Notes: generated by a model not told the origin, from the letters alone. DNA of 64,000 nucleotides from Leptolinea tardivitalis (GCF_001050275.1 NZ_BBYA01000003.1:86208-150207), one strand, 5' to 3'. Positions 52,880 to 62,326 are shown, numbered from the stretch's first letter. Made by a program: numbers and translations.

Positions 52880-53968
52880 TTAAATGGGGTTTCCTTCCCA
52901 CCCGCATTGGGCATTGGGTATAGTAATCCATTGATTGTCAAATTTTCCACCATGCGGCCGCAACCGGAGGGTATCACCAACAAACTGGATACGAATATCC
53001 AATCCTTTCAACCCAAAACTGGACGTGAACCGGATGTCACCTGACATGGTGTTGGCTGCATTCATTAAAGCGCAGCGTACATAGGAATCGCTGGTGGTGA
53101 CCAGTGCTCCTGCAGTAAATAATTGTTGTGAGAGTTTCGTGGCAGCCTCCTGCCCGCCGCTGGCAGAAAACGCATTCGCCACTGACCGGTCTGCATAGAT
53201 GGTCAGGGCATCTTCATCCCATCGCCAGGTGCCGCTGCCCACCCCCGGATCATAAAACATTTGTTCCTGTGTCGGATTGATGAGAGCTTTCATCCGTGGT
53301 GAATGAATCCATCCCTCGGCATTTTCAATGAAATAATGCCCGGAGGATTCAGCGATATTCAACAGCCGTACAGGAATTGGTGTAGCGGGTTTGGTCTGTG
53401 TCCAGATATTTTGCTGGACAATCTCAACCTTGTTTCCCGCCACCCGGTTGACCACCATAATATGGTCACCCTTTTTCCGGTATGTATAAATAATCAGGTC
53501 ACCCACCCGCGGCGGTTTGACTCCTCCGTTGGGAATAAATGTCAGATCAGCAAATGGCAGGTATTTGACAGCTTCCGGATCATCCACCGGTAAGGCGCCC
53601 TGTTTTATGGACGCCTGTTTGTCATGCGCCGTGTTGATGACGTCGATCATGTCATAGGGTATGCTGACGCTATCAGGCCAGCGTCCATTGGTAGACAGGT
53701 ATCCCAGCCTTTCTGCATAAAGGCGTACGGTCAGTTCAATGCACTGGAAACAATAGGCATACCCGCAAAACGGAGTCACTTCCACATACCCCTCCCCTTT
53801 TGTGGGACCGGTATCTGGATAAAAAACATCCACCCCTTTTCCTGCCAGCCAGTCTGTTCCGCGGAGCAAAAGTTGGTCACCTGTTGGACGGGCAGCCACG
53901 GGCCTGGGGGAGATAATCAGTGAAAGGCAAATAACCAGTAGAAGAGATTGACCAATCCGCTTTATCAT
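52880..53968 (-). CDS. Exported CHAP-domain amidase-like protein
   Basis: 362 residues with a Sec signal peptide (cleavage near RPVAARP). The middle carries a CHAP-type catalytic set: Cys in YCFQCIELTVRLYAERLG, His in PRVGDLIIYTYRKKGDHIMVV and the following VEIVQQN. CHAP domains cut peptidoglycan or related amide bonds. The C-terminal third is a beta-rich domain with a conserved-looking WRWDEDALTIYAD stretch. The gene is upstream of the DinB gene with a near-overlap. Confidence 0.8.
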   Translation of the reverse strand: MIKRIGQSLLLVICLSLIISPRPVAARPTGDQLLLRGTDWLAGKGVDVFYPDTGPTKGEGYVEVTPFCGYAYCFQCIELTVRLYAERLGYLSTNGRWPDSVSIPYDMIDVINTAHDKQASIKQGALPVDDPEAVKYLPFADLTFIPNGGVKPPRVGDLIIYTYRKKGDHIMVVNRVAGNKVEIVQQNIWTQTKPATPIPVRLLNIAESSGHYFIENAEGWIHSPRMKALINPTQEQMFYDPGVGSGTWRWDEDALTIYADRSVANAFSASGGQEAATKLSQQLFTAGALVTTSDSYVRCALMNAANTMSGDIRFTSSFGLKGLDIRIQFVGDTLRLRPHGGKFDNQWITIPNAQCGWEGNPI

Positions 53969-54058
53969 CTGTTATTGATTATACCGATAGTCAAAACCGG
54001 TGTTGGCTGAAAGCAGAACGTTTCCACCCTGTATTAGCAGGATGGATTCGTTTTTCGA

Positions 54059-54367
54059 TTACCGGCAGCAGGCAGATCCTCCACCACATGAGCTGCCACC
54101 GCATGTGGCTTCTTTTTCACCGCGTAAAGCGGCATAGATCATGGCTGTGGCGCACCCAACACCACTGTCTACCCAGATGGCATGCGCAGGGCAATTCAAA
54201 GCACAGGCACCGCATTCCATACAGGCATCTTTATGCACCAGGATGGCAGTATTTTCACCTCTGGCAAAAACACCGTGTGGACAAACCACACTGCACATAC
54301 CGCAATTGATGCAGACATCCGGGTCATAGACCAGCGTGTTAACTCCGACGTATATAGTCGCTTCCAT
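54059..54367 (-). CDS. hgcB: HgcB, ferredoxin-like mercury methylation protein
   Basis: 102 residues from the ATG at 54367, with AGGAGC upstream. Two CxxCxxCxxxC[P] clusters (Cys 19, 22, 25, 29 and 49, 52, 55, 59) bind two [4Fe-4S] centres. A lone conserved Cys72 (GVGCATA) and a C-terminal vicinal pair Cys100-Cys101 follow. This is the pattern of HgcB, which reduces the HgcA corrinoid and binds Hg(II) or methylmercury. It overlaps the end of hgcA by 3 nt. HgcB of Desulfovibrio is about 95 residues. Extra Cys at 89 and 94 are present here. Confidence 0.92.
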   Translation of the reverse strand: MEATIYVGVNTLVYDPDVCINCGMCSVVCPHGVFARGENTAILVHKDACMECGACALNCPAHAIWVDSGVGCATAMIYAALRGEKEATCGGSSCGGGSACCR

Positions 54368-55368
54368 CAGGCTGCTCCTGTCAAAGACATGATACGGGCA
54401 ATAATGGTCAATACACATCCAATCCCAAATAACCATGCCATCAGGGGAATAAAACGGTTCATTTCAAGACGGACACCTGTTTTCGATGTGAATGGCGTAG
54501 AACCGGTGAAATTCAATGAAATAAAAGCGGTTATAGCCGGGAAGACGAGAAATAGACCGGCCAGACTGAGCGCAACTTGCAGCGAGATAACGGATATAGA
54601 AGTCAGTTTGATGGCGGCAAATGGCAGTATCACCAGGATACCGAGAATAAAACCTTTTGCGCTGAATTCACGAAATGGCAGCCAGGGCAATACCAGAGGG
54701 AAGAGGACAGTTCCTGCCAGCATGGAAATCACGGCAGCCAGGGCCAGCCACAAACCACCCAACAAAAAACCTGCTACAGCAGCTCCCAACATGGGTATGA
54801 AAGTTCCCACCACCTCAACCGGTATCAAGATGGCACGATCAGCCAGTGGGAAACGCACCGTGCGCATGGCAGGTGTTGCTTCGTGGGTTTTCAAGTATTC
54901 AGGCAGATCGGCTGCCCGGATGGGGCCGTATTCCACACGGAAACCTGTGGCTTTCTTAACTTCATGAGCTGCCACTCCAGGCGCACCCAGTTGGGGAAGG
55001 ATCACAACCCTGTGTCTTACCAGAGTATCAAGATGTACATCCTGAATCCGGTGGATTAATTCCTTCGTACCGAATGTGCCTTTTCCAGCTGCACACCAGA
55101 CATTAATGCCAAAAGTATCCAGCACCAGAATATATGCATCCACTCCGGGAATTGAGGAGCGCAGGGCATCGAAGCTCAATGAATAATTACTGGTCACCAG
55201 AACAACCGAATCAGGTGTTGGATTCCCCAGGTGGTACAAACCTGGGTCAACCCTGTGCCATTCCCGTCTATACCCGAACCGTGCCAGAATATGATCCCAA
55301 TGGTTGGCGGGGGTTAAGGAACTGGTTGTATGAAGAAACGCAGAAGGGTGTGTTCGGAATACAGGCAT
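54367..55368 (-). CDS. hgcA: HgcA, corrinoid mercury methyltransferase
   Basis: 333 residues from the ATG at 55368 (AGGA 9 nt upstream); an upstream TTG at 55389 lacks a good site. The N-terminal corrinoid-binding domain contains the diagnostic cap-helix motif NVWCAAGK at 89-96, with Cys92 as the expected lower ligand of cobalt. About five membrane helices fill residues 165-325. The C-terminal NFTGSTPFTSKTGVRLEM block is also typical. HgcA transfers a methyl group from its corrinoid to Hg(II), making methylmercury. Length and Cys position nearly match the characterised Desulfovibrio protein (338, Cys93, from memory). Confidence 0.95.
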   Translation of the reverse strand: MPVFRTHPSAFLHTTSSLTPANHWDHILARFGYRREWHRVDPGLYHLGNPTPDSVVLVTSNYSLSFDALRSSIPGVDAYILVLDTFGINVWCAAGKGTFGTKELIHRIQDVHLDTLVRHRVVILPQLGAPGVAAHEVKKATGFRVEYGPIRAADLPEYLKTHEATPAMRTVRFPLADRAILIPVEVVGTFIPMLGAAVAGFLLGGLWLALAAVISMLAGTVLFPLVLPWLPFREFSAKGFILGILVILPFAAIKLTSISVISLQVALSLAGLFLVFPAITAFISLNFTGSTPFTSKTGVRLEMNRFIPLMAWLFGIGCVLTIIARIMSLTGAA

Positions 55369-55538
55369 AAACAAAAATCCTGATGGCAACCAATTGTCTT
55401 CCTACAGATTGTACTCATAATCAGGCAGAAACCGCACTTTTTCTATGAGTAATTACCGGGTATCATCCAGAGTGTTGAACTTAAAAAATTAAGAAAGCCA
55501 ATAGTCGCTGGAAAAAACATGGAATACAATAGGATCAT

Positions 55539-56408
55539 ATGAAACTTAACCTGGCCATGGCACAAACGACCGCAGTTCTGGGCGGTGTTTCACAAAATCT
55601 GGAAGCCCATCTGGACTTGACTAAAAAGGCGCGTTCCAACGGGGCAGATCTGCTCATCTTTCCCGAACTTTCCCTTACTGGTTATGTGTTGCAAGATCTT
55701 GTACCTACCGTGGCACACCGTCCCACCGCAACAGACCCGGTTTTCAAACCGTTGTTGGAAGCCAGCAAAGATATTGATTTGCTTGTGGGATTTGTGGAAG
55801 AAGATATACGGAGCCGTTTCTTCATATCGGCTGCCTACCTTTCCCGTGGTGAAACGGTGCACGTTCACCGTAAAGTGTATCTGCCCACCTATGGCCTGTT
55901 TGATGAAGGCCGGTTCTTTGCCTGGGGTGACCGGATCAGTGCCTTTGACACCCGTTTTGGACGGGCGGGAGTTCTGATCTGTGAAGATTTCTGGCATTCA
56001 TCGCCGCCATATCTGCTCTGGCTGGATGGCGCCGATTTATTCCTGTTTACCTCTTCATCACCAGGCCGCGGCTTGACCTCTGCCCCGGCGTTGGGTTCAT
56101 CCCACTGGGTGGATCGGGTTTTGCAGGCGTATTCTGCCCTGTTCACTTCGTTTGTGGCGCACACCAACCGGGTAGGGTATGAAGACGGCCTTAACTTCTG
56201 GGGCGGCTCTTCTGCTTATGATCCCAATGGAATGGAAATTGGACACGGCCCGTACCATGAGGAAGCTGTCACTATGGTGGAAATGGACCTCAACCAGCTT
56301 CACCGCACCCGGGCCCGGCTGCCTTTACTGCGAGATGAACGCACCGGTTTGATCATGCGTGAGATGCAGCGCATCTTGAATTCAAAAGATGCCTTCAACG
56401 GGAGATGA
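55539..56408 (+). CDS. Nitrilase-family glutaminase partner of NAD synthetase
   Basis: 289 residues of the carbon-nitrogen hydrolase superfamily. The catalytic triad is E43 (FPELSLTGY), K112 (HRKVYLPTYG) and C148 (VLICEDFWH). The ICEDFWH motif is typical of the glutaminase half of glutamine-dependent NAD synthetases. The nadE gene follows directly, so the two probably form a split enzyme in which this subunit supplies ammonia. Confidence 0.85.
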   Translation: MKLNLAMAQTTAVLGGVSQNLEAHLDLTKKARSNGADLLIFPELSLTGYVLQDLVPTVAHRPTATDPVFKPLLEASKDIDLLVGFVEEDIRSRFFISAAYLSRGETVHVHRKVYLPTYGLFDEGRFFAWGDRISAFDTRFGRAGVLICEDFWHSSPPYLLWLDGADLFLFTSSSPGRGLTSAPALGSSHWVDRVLQAYSALFTSFVAHTNRVGYEDGLNFWGGSSAYDPNGMEIGHGPYHEEAVTMVEMDLNQLHRTRARLPLLRDERTGLIMREMQRILNSKDAFNGR

Positions 56409-56413
56409 TTCAA

Positions 56414-57247
56414 ATGAATCCAAAACATCCCGATTTGACCATCAATACCGACCTGGCCCGCCAGATCTTGACCGGTTTTATTCACAGTGAAGTGACCCGT
56501 ACAGGTTTTACGAAAGCGGTGATCGGCCTTTCAGGTGGCATTGATTCTGCCCTTTCCTGTTTTCTGGCGGCTGAGGCGCTGGGTCCAGCCAATGTGCTGG
56601 CTGTGCGCATGCCGTACAAATCATCGTCACAGGATTCGCTTGATCACGCCCAGCAAGTGATTGACAAACTCGGCGTGGCATCGTTGACCATTCCCATCAC
56701 ACCCATGGTGCAGCCCTATCTGGACGCCAATGAAGGGATCAGTTCTTTTCGGGCGGGGAATATCATGGCACGGCAGCGTATGATTGTGCTGTACGACCAG
56801 TCAGCCGTATTTGGCGGATTGGTGATTGGCACCAGTAACAAGACAGAAATTTTGCTGGGTTATTCAACATTGTGGGGAGATTCGGCCAGCGCGTTGAATC
56901 CGATTGGCGACCTGTATAAGACACAGATCCGCCAGCTTTCGCGTGCCATGGGCGTGCCGGAAGCCATTGTGGCCAAACCGCCTACGGCGGACCTGTGGCT
57001 CGGGCAAACCGATGAAAAAGAACTGGGTTTCACCTATGCCGATGTGGACCCGTTGTTATATCTACTGGTAGATGAACGCTATACACCGCAAGAGTGTGTG
57101 GATGCCGGATATGAAGAAGGGTTTGTAAATAAAGTAGTAGACCGTATCCGCCGGAACCAATTTAAGCGCATTCTGCCGCCTATCGCAAAATTAGGCCAAC
57201 GTACTATTGGTTATGACTTTTTATATTTGAGAGATTGGGGTACCTGA
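56414..57247 (+). CDS. nadE: NAD synthetase (ammonia-using domain)
   Basis: About 277 residues. The ATP-pyrophosphatase P-loop GLSGGIDSALSC comes first, followed by VRMPYKSSSQDSL, GTSNKTEILLGYSTLWGDSA and KPPTADLWLGQTDEKELG. It converts deamido-NAD to NAD. GGGAG at 56399-56403 is correctly spaced for the ATG at 56414 rather than that at 56405. No glutaminase domain is fused. That activity is encoded by the preceding gene. Confidence 0.95.
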   Translation: MNPKHPDLTINTDLARQILTGFIHSEVTRTGFTKAVIGLSGGIDSALSCFLAAEALGPANVLAVRMPYKSSSQDSLDHAQQVIDKLGVASLTIPITPMVQPYLDANEGISSFRAGNIMARQRMIVLYDQSAVFGGLVIGTSNKTEILLGYSTLWGDSASALNPIGDLYKTQIRQLSRAMGVPEAIVAKPPTADLWLGQTDEKELGFTYADVDPLLYLLVDERYTPQECVDAGYEEGFVNKVVDRIRRNQFKRILPPIAKLGQRTIGYDFLYLRDWGT

Positions 57248-57257
57248 ACTATTCCTT

Positions 57258-58508
57258 ATGACATGGCATAAATTTACGGTTCCTCCGGCGCTCAAACACC
57301 GCCGGTTTGTTTTATTCTGGTTGAGTATGATGATTTCCACGGCTGGCTCGCAAATGATGTTGTGGGCGCTTTTCTGGCACCTGCGTACGTTATCTGACCA
57401 GCCCATTGTGGTCAGCGGAATCGGAGTGGCGCGGTTTCTGCCTATTCTGATTCTCTCGCTAATCGGCGGCCTGGTGGCTGATATGTACAACCGCCGGCAT
57501 GTGATGTTTATCAGCCAGATCGTGATGACCCTGGTCTCTTTGACGTTTGGTCTTTTGACGTACTTTGGCATCATTCAAATCTGGCATATGTACATACTTA
57601 CAGCCATCCAGGCAGCAGCTCTGGCATTTGATATGCCCGCCCGCCAGAGTTTGACGCCAAACCTGGTTCCCCGCGAAGATCTACCCAGTGCGTTCAGCCT
57701 GAATTCCATGTCTTTCAACATCGGGTCAGTGGTCGGCCCTGGTTTAAGCGGACTGGTGATAGCCTCGATGGGGCAGAGCTGGACGTATTTTCTCGATGCC
57801 ATTTCTTTTGGAGCTGTCATCCTCAGCCTGATTCTGATCGGCGATGTCAAACAAGACATCAATCCTCTTGTGCGGCAGCAGGGGATCAACCTGGAAGCGA
57901 TTAAAGAAGGCATAGCTTTTATCCGTTCACAACCGATCATTCTTTCCAGCATGATCCTTGATTTCTTTGCTACCTTTTTTTCCTCCGCCAATACGCTGCT
58001 TCCGTTTGTAGCCCGTGATATTTTGAAGGTTGGCGCGGTGGAATACGGCTGGCTGTCTGCCGCTCAACCGGTGGGTGCCGTGGGAATAGGCCTGATCTTT
58101 TCGCAAAAAGCCAGAGTCAAAAAGCAGGGAAAGCTGCTGCTCTGGTCTGTGGTTGTGTTCGGTCTGGCTACCATCGCATTCGGTCTGTCAACCAGCCTGT
58201 GGATCACCCTGCTTTCACTGGTGGTGATAGGTGGTTCAGACGCTGTAAGCACAATCCTGCGTAATACAATCCGGCAGTTAATCACCCCTGATTCCATGCG
58301 CGGGCGGATGGTCAGCATCAACCAGATTTTCTTTATGGGCGGACCGCAGCTTGGCGAAATAGAAGCCGGCATGGTTGCGCAGGCTCTTGGGACACCCATG
58401 GCAATACTGACTGGAGGACTCGGCTGCATTCTGGCTGTGATCTGGATTGGCCGGCATTGGCCAGCGTTGCCCGGCTATTCAGGCGAGGAAGCTTCGCAAA
58501 AGGCCTGA
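57258..58508 (+). CDS. MFS transporter
   Basis: 416 residues with about 12 hydrophobic helices. The cytoplasmic loop GGLVADMYNRRHVMFISQ after helix 2 is the MFS motif A. The overall layout is like the DHA3/enterobactin-exporter group (AALAFDMPARQSLTPNLVPREDLPSAFSLNS). It likely exports small molecules. It lies 10 nt downstream of nadE, so cotranscription is possible, but the substrate is unknown. Confidence 0.9.
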   Translation: MTWHKFTVPPALKHRRFVLFWLSMMISTAGSQMMLWALFWHLRTLSDQPIVVSGIGVARFLPILILSLIGGLVADMYNRRHVMFISQIVMTLVSLTFGLLTYFGIIQIWHMYILTAIQAAALAFDMPARQSLTPNLVPREDLPSAFSLNSMSFNIGSVVGPGLSGLVIASMGQSWTYFLDAISFGAVILSLILIGDVKQDINPLVRQQGINLEAIKEGIAFIRSQPIILSSMILDFFATFFSSANTLLPFVARDILKVGAVEYGWLSAAQPVGAVGIGLIFSQKARVKKQGKLLLWSVVVFGLATIAFGLSTSLWITLLSLVVIGGSDAVSTILRNTIRQLITPDSMRGRMVSINQIFFMGGPQLGEIEAGMVAQALGTPMAILTGGLGCILAVIWIGRHWPALPGYSGEEASQKA

Positions 58509-58509
58509 T

Positions 58510-59049
58510 TCATTTCTCAGAGAGCAGGTCATCCAATAGAATACCGTTGATCCGGATGGTCACTGGAATATCTGATTTTGCCGATTGACGTATCGTGGCG
58601 AGCAATTGTTCTTTTACGCGCGGATTATCACACACCCCACTCAATATCAGCTTTCCGGTTAACTCGACGGTCATACTGGTTTCATGTTCCTCAAACCGGC
58701 TGATGGATAAAATGGATTTTGCCAGGGCATCATACAGGCCAGATTGACCATAATATGTATCCCGATTTGCCAGCAGAAATTGTAGAGCTGACGAGCGGTC
58801 AGCCGCCGGAATCTCGACTGCGATCAGACTGTCACCACAGCCAACCGGCGGACCGGATGTACCGCCGTCTTCCAGGGCAATCAGGTAAATCTTAAAACTG
58901 CCTGTGCCTGACCTTATTATTTTCTCTGAAGAAGAAGTTGAAAATGGGGCATTTGGCAGAGTTGCGGAAGTTAACGGATGTGCCGCGTTGCATCCGTTCA
59001 TGAAAAGAACAAGAGATAGAAAGAACATGGGGAGTGTTTTTCGAATCAT
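58510..59049 (-). CDS. GerMN-like lipoprotein
   Basis: 179 residues from the ATG at 59049. The lipobox MNGC is followed by a Ser/Thr linker and a domain with the GerMN pattern: IYLIALEDGG, AALQFLLA-like helix, VELTGKLILSGVCDNPRVKEQLLATI and IRINGILLDDLL. GerMN domains occur in spore germination and envelope proteins, and outside spore-formers their role is unknown. It converges with the MFS gene, 1 nt apart. Confidence 0.75.
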   Translation of the reverse strand: MIRKTLPMFFLSLVLFMNGCNAAHPLTSATLPNAPFSTSSSEKIIRSGTGSFKIYLIALEDGGTSGPPVGCGDSLIAVEIPAADRSSALQFLLANRDTYYGQSGLYDALAKSILSISRFEEHETSMTVELTGKLILSGVCDNPRVKEQLLATIRQSAKSDIPVTIRINGILLDDLLSEK

Positions 59050-59152
59050 TTTCTTTCTCAATGGATCGAAGAATTTAGCGGCGATTGATTTTTCGATGGA
59101 ACCCCTCTACTATTAATATAATCTGAAATATGCTTCACGGAAGGGAAAATTT

Positions 59153-59998
59153 ATGATGGCAATTATTTCAAGAAAAAATCTTATCCTCTTTGGAATGACT
59201 GTGTTGATCATGTCATCATTATCCTGCAATTTGGCCTCCAGGCTGGTCGGTGAACCGACTGGTAAACCAGGGAAAGAACCGACAGAAGAAAAGTATATTT
59301 TCCCGACCAAATTACAGGCTACTGAACAACCAACAGAGGAAGTCGTTGAAGTTGCCACCGAAATTGCCGCCACTGAAGCCCCGGTGGAAACACTGGAAGA
59401 ACCCACGGCCACCGTGAAATCTGTTAAAAAGACAGCCACTCGAACAGTCCCGCCGCCCACAGCCACTCTGGCGGTAATCCGGCAATCTACCCAGGCGGTT
59501 CAGCCCACCCTGGCAAATCTTTCATCTGGTGATATCACTGTGACGGCAGCTACCGGTAATCTTTTTGTGCGCCGCGGACCGGGCACCACCTACAATATTG
59601 TCGCCGGTTTTTCTAAAGGTGTCACCACGAAAGCCGTTGGACGGAACGAAAAGAATGACTGGCTGGCTATCGAAATCCCGCTGGCAAAAGGTGCCATCGG
59701 GTGGATATCCATGGGCACCGGATATACGGAAATGAGTGGCAGCATCCAATCACTGCCGTTATACCCCTATGATGAACCTAAGCCGGCTTATATTCAAAAT
59801 TGCACTATGCACGATATGACCACCCGACCGGGCCAGTGGAATTTACCGGCAAAAACAACCCAAAAAGTAGGTCCCGGCGAATATCAGATATTGGATATGT
59901 CCACCGGACAGAGCAAGGTTCAAGAAATTGTGTTGAAAGAAGGAAATACTGTCACCATCAAAACGGATGGCAATGGCGTATCATATGGATGTCCGTAG
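59153..59998 (+). CDS. SH3b-containing lipoprotein
   Basis: 281 residues. The lipobox SLSC leads into a long Thr/Glu/Pro linker to about residue 120, followed by a bacterial SH3 domain (GNLFVRRGPGTTYNIVAGFSKGVTTKAVGRNEKNDWLAIEI) and a C-terminal beta-rich part ending in GVSYGCP. SH3b domains bind cell-wall peptides. It is probably surface-anchored and wall-associated. Confidence 0.85.
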   Translation: MMAIISRKNLILFGMTVLIMSSLSCNLASRLVGEPTGKPGKEPTEEKYIFPTKLQATEQPTEEVVEVATEIAATEAPVETLEEPTATVKSVKKTATRTVPPPTATLAVIRQSTQAVQPTLANLSSGDITVTAATGNLFVRRGPGTTYNIVAGFSKGVTTKAVGRNEKNDWLAIEIPLAKGAIGWISMGTGYTEMSGSIQSLPLYPYDEPKPAYIQNCTMHDMTTRPGQWNLPAKTTQKVGPGEYQILDMSTGQSKVQEIVLKEGNTVTIKTDGNGVSYGCP

Positions 59999-60087
59999 CA
60001 CGGAATAAACAACAAATCGAGCTTCGGCAGCATGTATAATTTCGGCATGCAGAAATGTATGCCGAATTTTTTATAAGGACAGAGATC

Positions 60088-60891
60088 ATGCAGGGAAAAA
60101 CAATACTGGTAACAGGATCAACGGATGGAATTGGAAAACAAACCGCGCTTGAACTGGCACGGATGGGTGCCCATGTGCTGGTGCATGGACGAAATACTGA
60201 CCGGGCTAAAGCGGCAGCAGATGAGATTGCCTCAAAGACGGGGGCTGTTGTCAGCTTTGTGACCGGGGATTATGCCTCTCTGGCCCAGGTGCGTCAACTG
60301 GCGGAAGATATTCTGTCCAGGGTTAACCGGTTGGATGTGCTGATAAATAATGCCGGAGTCTTCATGACAGAACGGCGACTGACAGAGGATGGATTTGAAA
60401 TGTCCTGGCAGATCAATCACCTGGCGCCGTATCTGTTGACATCACTCCTTGTGGAACGGTTGGAAGCCAGCAGACCGGCAAGGGTGGTCAGTGTGGCGTC
60501 TATGACGCACGCTTATGCCCGTCTGGATTATGAAAATTTGCAGGGTGAAAAAGAATTCAAACCCTCCCGCGCCTACAGTCTGGCCAAGTTGGGGAATGTT
60601 ATGGCAACATTTTACCTGGCCGAAAAATTGGCTGGCACCGGTGTGACCGTCAACTGCCTGCATCCCGGCGTGGTGGATACCAAACTGCTGCGGGCTGGTT
60701 ATTCTATTGAAGGCACATCAGTCGAGAATGGTGCGAGAACATCTGTGTTTCTCGCCAGTTCACCCGAGGTAGAAGGTGTGACCGGTAAATATTTCGATGA
60801 TCGCAAAGAAGCTGCCGCCTCACCGATGGCTCTGGATGCGGCCGAACGCCAGCGTTTTATGGATGTGACCAATAAGATGCTGGGACTTTGA
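60088..60891 (+). CDS. Short-chain dehydrogenase/reductase
   Basis: 267 residues from the ATG at 60088, about 9 nt after AAGGA. VTGSTDGIGKQTA is the nucleotide-binding TGxxxGIG motif, NNAGV follows, and the catalytic Tyr-Lys pair is YSLAK (YxxxK) with an upstream Ser (VVSVASMTHAYA). The sequence is like retinol dehydrogenase/WWOX-type SDRs. The substrate is unknown. A terminator shared with gdhA lies downstream. Confidence 0.9.
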   Translation: MQGKTILVTGSTDGIGKQTALELARMGAHVLVHGRNTDRAKAAADEIASKTGAVVSFVTGDYASLAQVRQLAEDILSRVNRLDVLINNAGVFMTERRLTEDGFEMSWQINHLAPYLLTSLLVERLEASRPARVVSVASMTHAYARLDYENLQGEKEFKPSRAYSLAKLGNVMATFYLAEKLAGTGVTVNCLHPGVVDTKLLRAGYSIEGTSVENGARTSVFLASSPEVEGVTGKYFDDRKEAAASPMALDAAERQRFMDVTNKMLGL

Positions 60892-60939
60892 GTCTCATCC
60901 CGGGTTTATTCCATCTCGTAGAGAAGATGAATTTAATAA

Positions 60940-60973
60940 AAAAATCCCCGCCGGTTGTCCGACGGGGATTTTT
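60940..60973. terminator. Bidirectional terminator
   Basis: Stem AAAAATCCCCG/CGGGGATTTTT with a ~12-nt loop, between the SDR gene (plus) and gdhA (minus). Confidence 0.9.
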
Positions 60974-60979
60974 CGCCAT

Positions 60980-62266
60980 TTATAACCAGCCTCTCAGCTG
61001 CATGGCTTTGACCACCTTGTCGATTGCGACCATGTAGGCGGCATCTCTCATATACACATTTTCCTTCTCAGACATTTCAAGAACGGCATGAAAAGCCTGG
61101 GTCATCTTGGTGTCCAGTTTTTCCAGCACTTCATCTTTCGTCCAATAAAAGTTCATATCATTCTGAACGCCTTCAAAATACGAGACTGTCACCCCGCCGG
61201 CATTGCAGAGAAAATCGGGAATGATGAAAATGCCGCGTTTCTTGATTTCTTCATCTGCCTCAGGTGTGGTGGGGCCGTTGGCGCCTTCGGCGATCAACTT
61301 TACTCTGGGGTTGATCTGTCTTACTGTTTCGGCATTAATCTGGCCTTCAAGGGCTGCCGGGATCAGGATATCAACTTCTTTCGTAATCCATGCATTGGCA
61401 TCTTCGATCACATAACCGGCTGCTTTGGCTTTGGCTTTATCAATGGAGCCATACTGGTCTGTGATTGTTTTGAGGAAATTGGGATCAACCCCATCGGTTT
61501 TACTGACAGTATAGCCAATACGGTCATCGCGGTCCCAGTAGCTTACACAGACCACCTTGCCCTTCAACTGTTCGATGAATCCGATGGCGGCATATTGCGA
61601 GACGTTCCCAAATCCCTGTATGGCTGCTGTACATCTGGCGGGATCCATTTTCAGGTGTTTCAATGCCTCTCGGATAGTATAGACCACACCGAATCCGGTA
61701 GCTTCGGTACGTCCAAGAGACCCGCCGCCGCCCAGCGGCTTACCGGTGATCACACCGGGAGTGAATTGACCGGAGAGTTTGGAATACTCATCCATCATCC
61801 AGCCCATCATCTGCGGATTGGTACCCACATCTGGTGCTGGAACGTCATTGCGCGGGCCGATATCTTTCCAGATGCGTTGGATAAATCCGCGGCAGAGTTT
61901 CTCTTTTTCAGTGACAGAGAGTGTAGCCGGGTCAATCACCACACCGCCCTTGCCGCCGCCTAATGGGATATCCGCCACGGCACATTTCCATGTCATCCAC
62001 ATGGCAAGAGCACGGACGGTATCTATTGTTTCAGCCGGGTGAAAACGAATTCCTCCTTTATTTGGACCGCGGGCATCATTATGTTGAACACGGAAGCCTT
62101 CGAAAACACGGATAGTGCCGTCATCCATGTGGACGGGAATGCGGAAATGGTACTCTCTCATGGGCCACCGCAACATTTCGCGTACCTGTGGATCTAGATT
62201 GAGCATTTCGGCCACATGGTCAAACTGCTGTTGAGCCATTTCAAAAGCATTCGGGTTCACGGTCAT
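60980..62266 (-). CDS. gdhA: Glutamate dehydrogenase
   Basis: 428 residues from the ATG at 62266 behind AAGGAGA. GGGKGGVVIDP with the catalytic Lys, FRVQHNDARGPNKGGIRFHP and GPRNDVPAPDVGTN identify the hexameric Glu/Leu/Phe dehydrogenase family. AIQGFGNVSQYAA is the Rossmann motif, and the acidic YWDRDD at its far end suggests NAD rather than NADP, although this is not firm. It interconverts glutamate with 2-oxoglutarate and ammonia. A leader peptide and terminator-like hairpin precede it. Confidence 0.93.
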   Translation of the reverse strand: MTVNPNAFEMAQQQFDHVAEMLNLDPQVREMLRWPMREYHFRIPVHMDDGTIRVFEGFRVQHNDARGPNKGGIRFHPAETIDTVRALAMWMTWKCAVADIPLGGGKGGVVIDPATLSVTEKEKLCRGFIQRIWKDIGPRNDVPAPDVGTNPQMMGWMMDEYSKLSGQFTPGVITGKPLGGGGSLGRTEATGFGVVYTIREALKHLKMDPARCTAAIQGFGNVSQYAAIGFIEQLKGKVVCVSYWDRDDRIGYTVSKTDGVDPNFLKTITDQYGSIDKAKAKAAGYVIEDANAWITKEVDILIPAALEGQINAETVRQINPRVKLIAEGANGPTTPEADEEIKKRGIFIIPDFLCNAGGVTVSYFEGVQNDMNFYWTKDEVLEKLDTKMTQAFHAVLEMSEKENVYMRDAAYMVAIDKVVKAMQLRGWL

Positions 62267-62291
62267 AAGCAATCTCCTTAAAACGTGGGTT

Positions 62292-62326
62292 AAAAAAATT
62301 ACACGGGTTCCTCGGTAAGGAACCCG
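62292..62326 (-). terminator. Leader terminator/attenuator of gdhA
   Basis: On the minus strand the stem CGGGTTCCT/AGGAACCCG (62326-62318 and 62312-62304) has a 5-nt loop and runs, after TGTAA, into seven Ts at 62298-62292. It lies only ~25 nt before the gdhA start and inside the transcribed leader, so it would cut expression unless prevented. It overlaps the end of a small leader reading frame. Confidence 0.7.

Noticed and set aside
61088..61963. 291-codon plus-strand frame opposite gdhA
   Set aside because: It is the shadow of strongly biased codons in gdhA. There is no ribosome site, and the product has no recognisable features.
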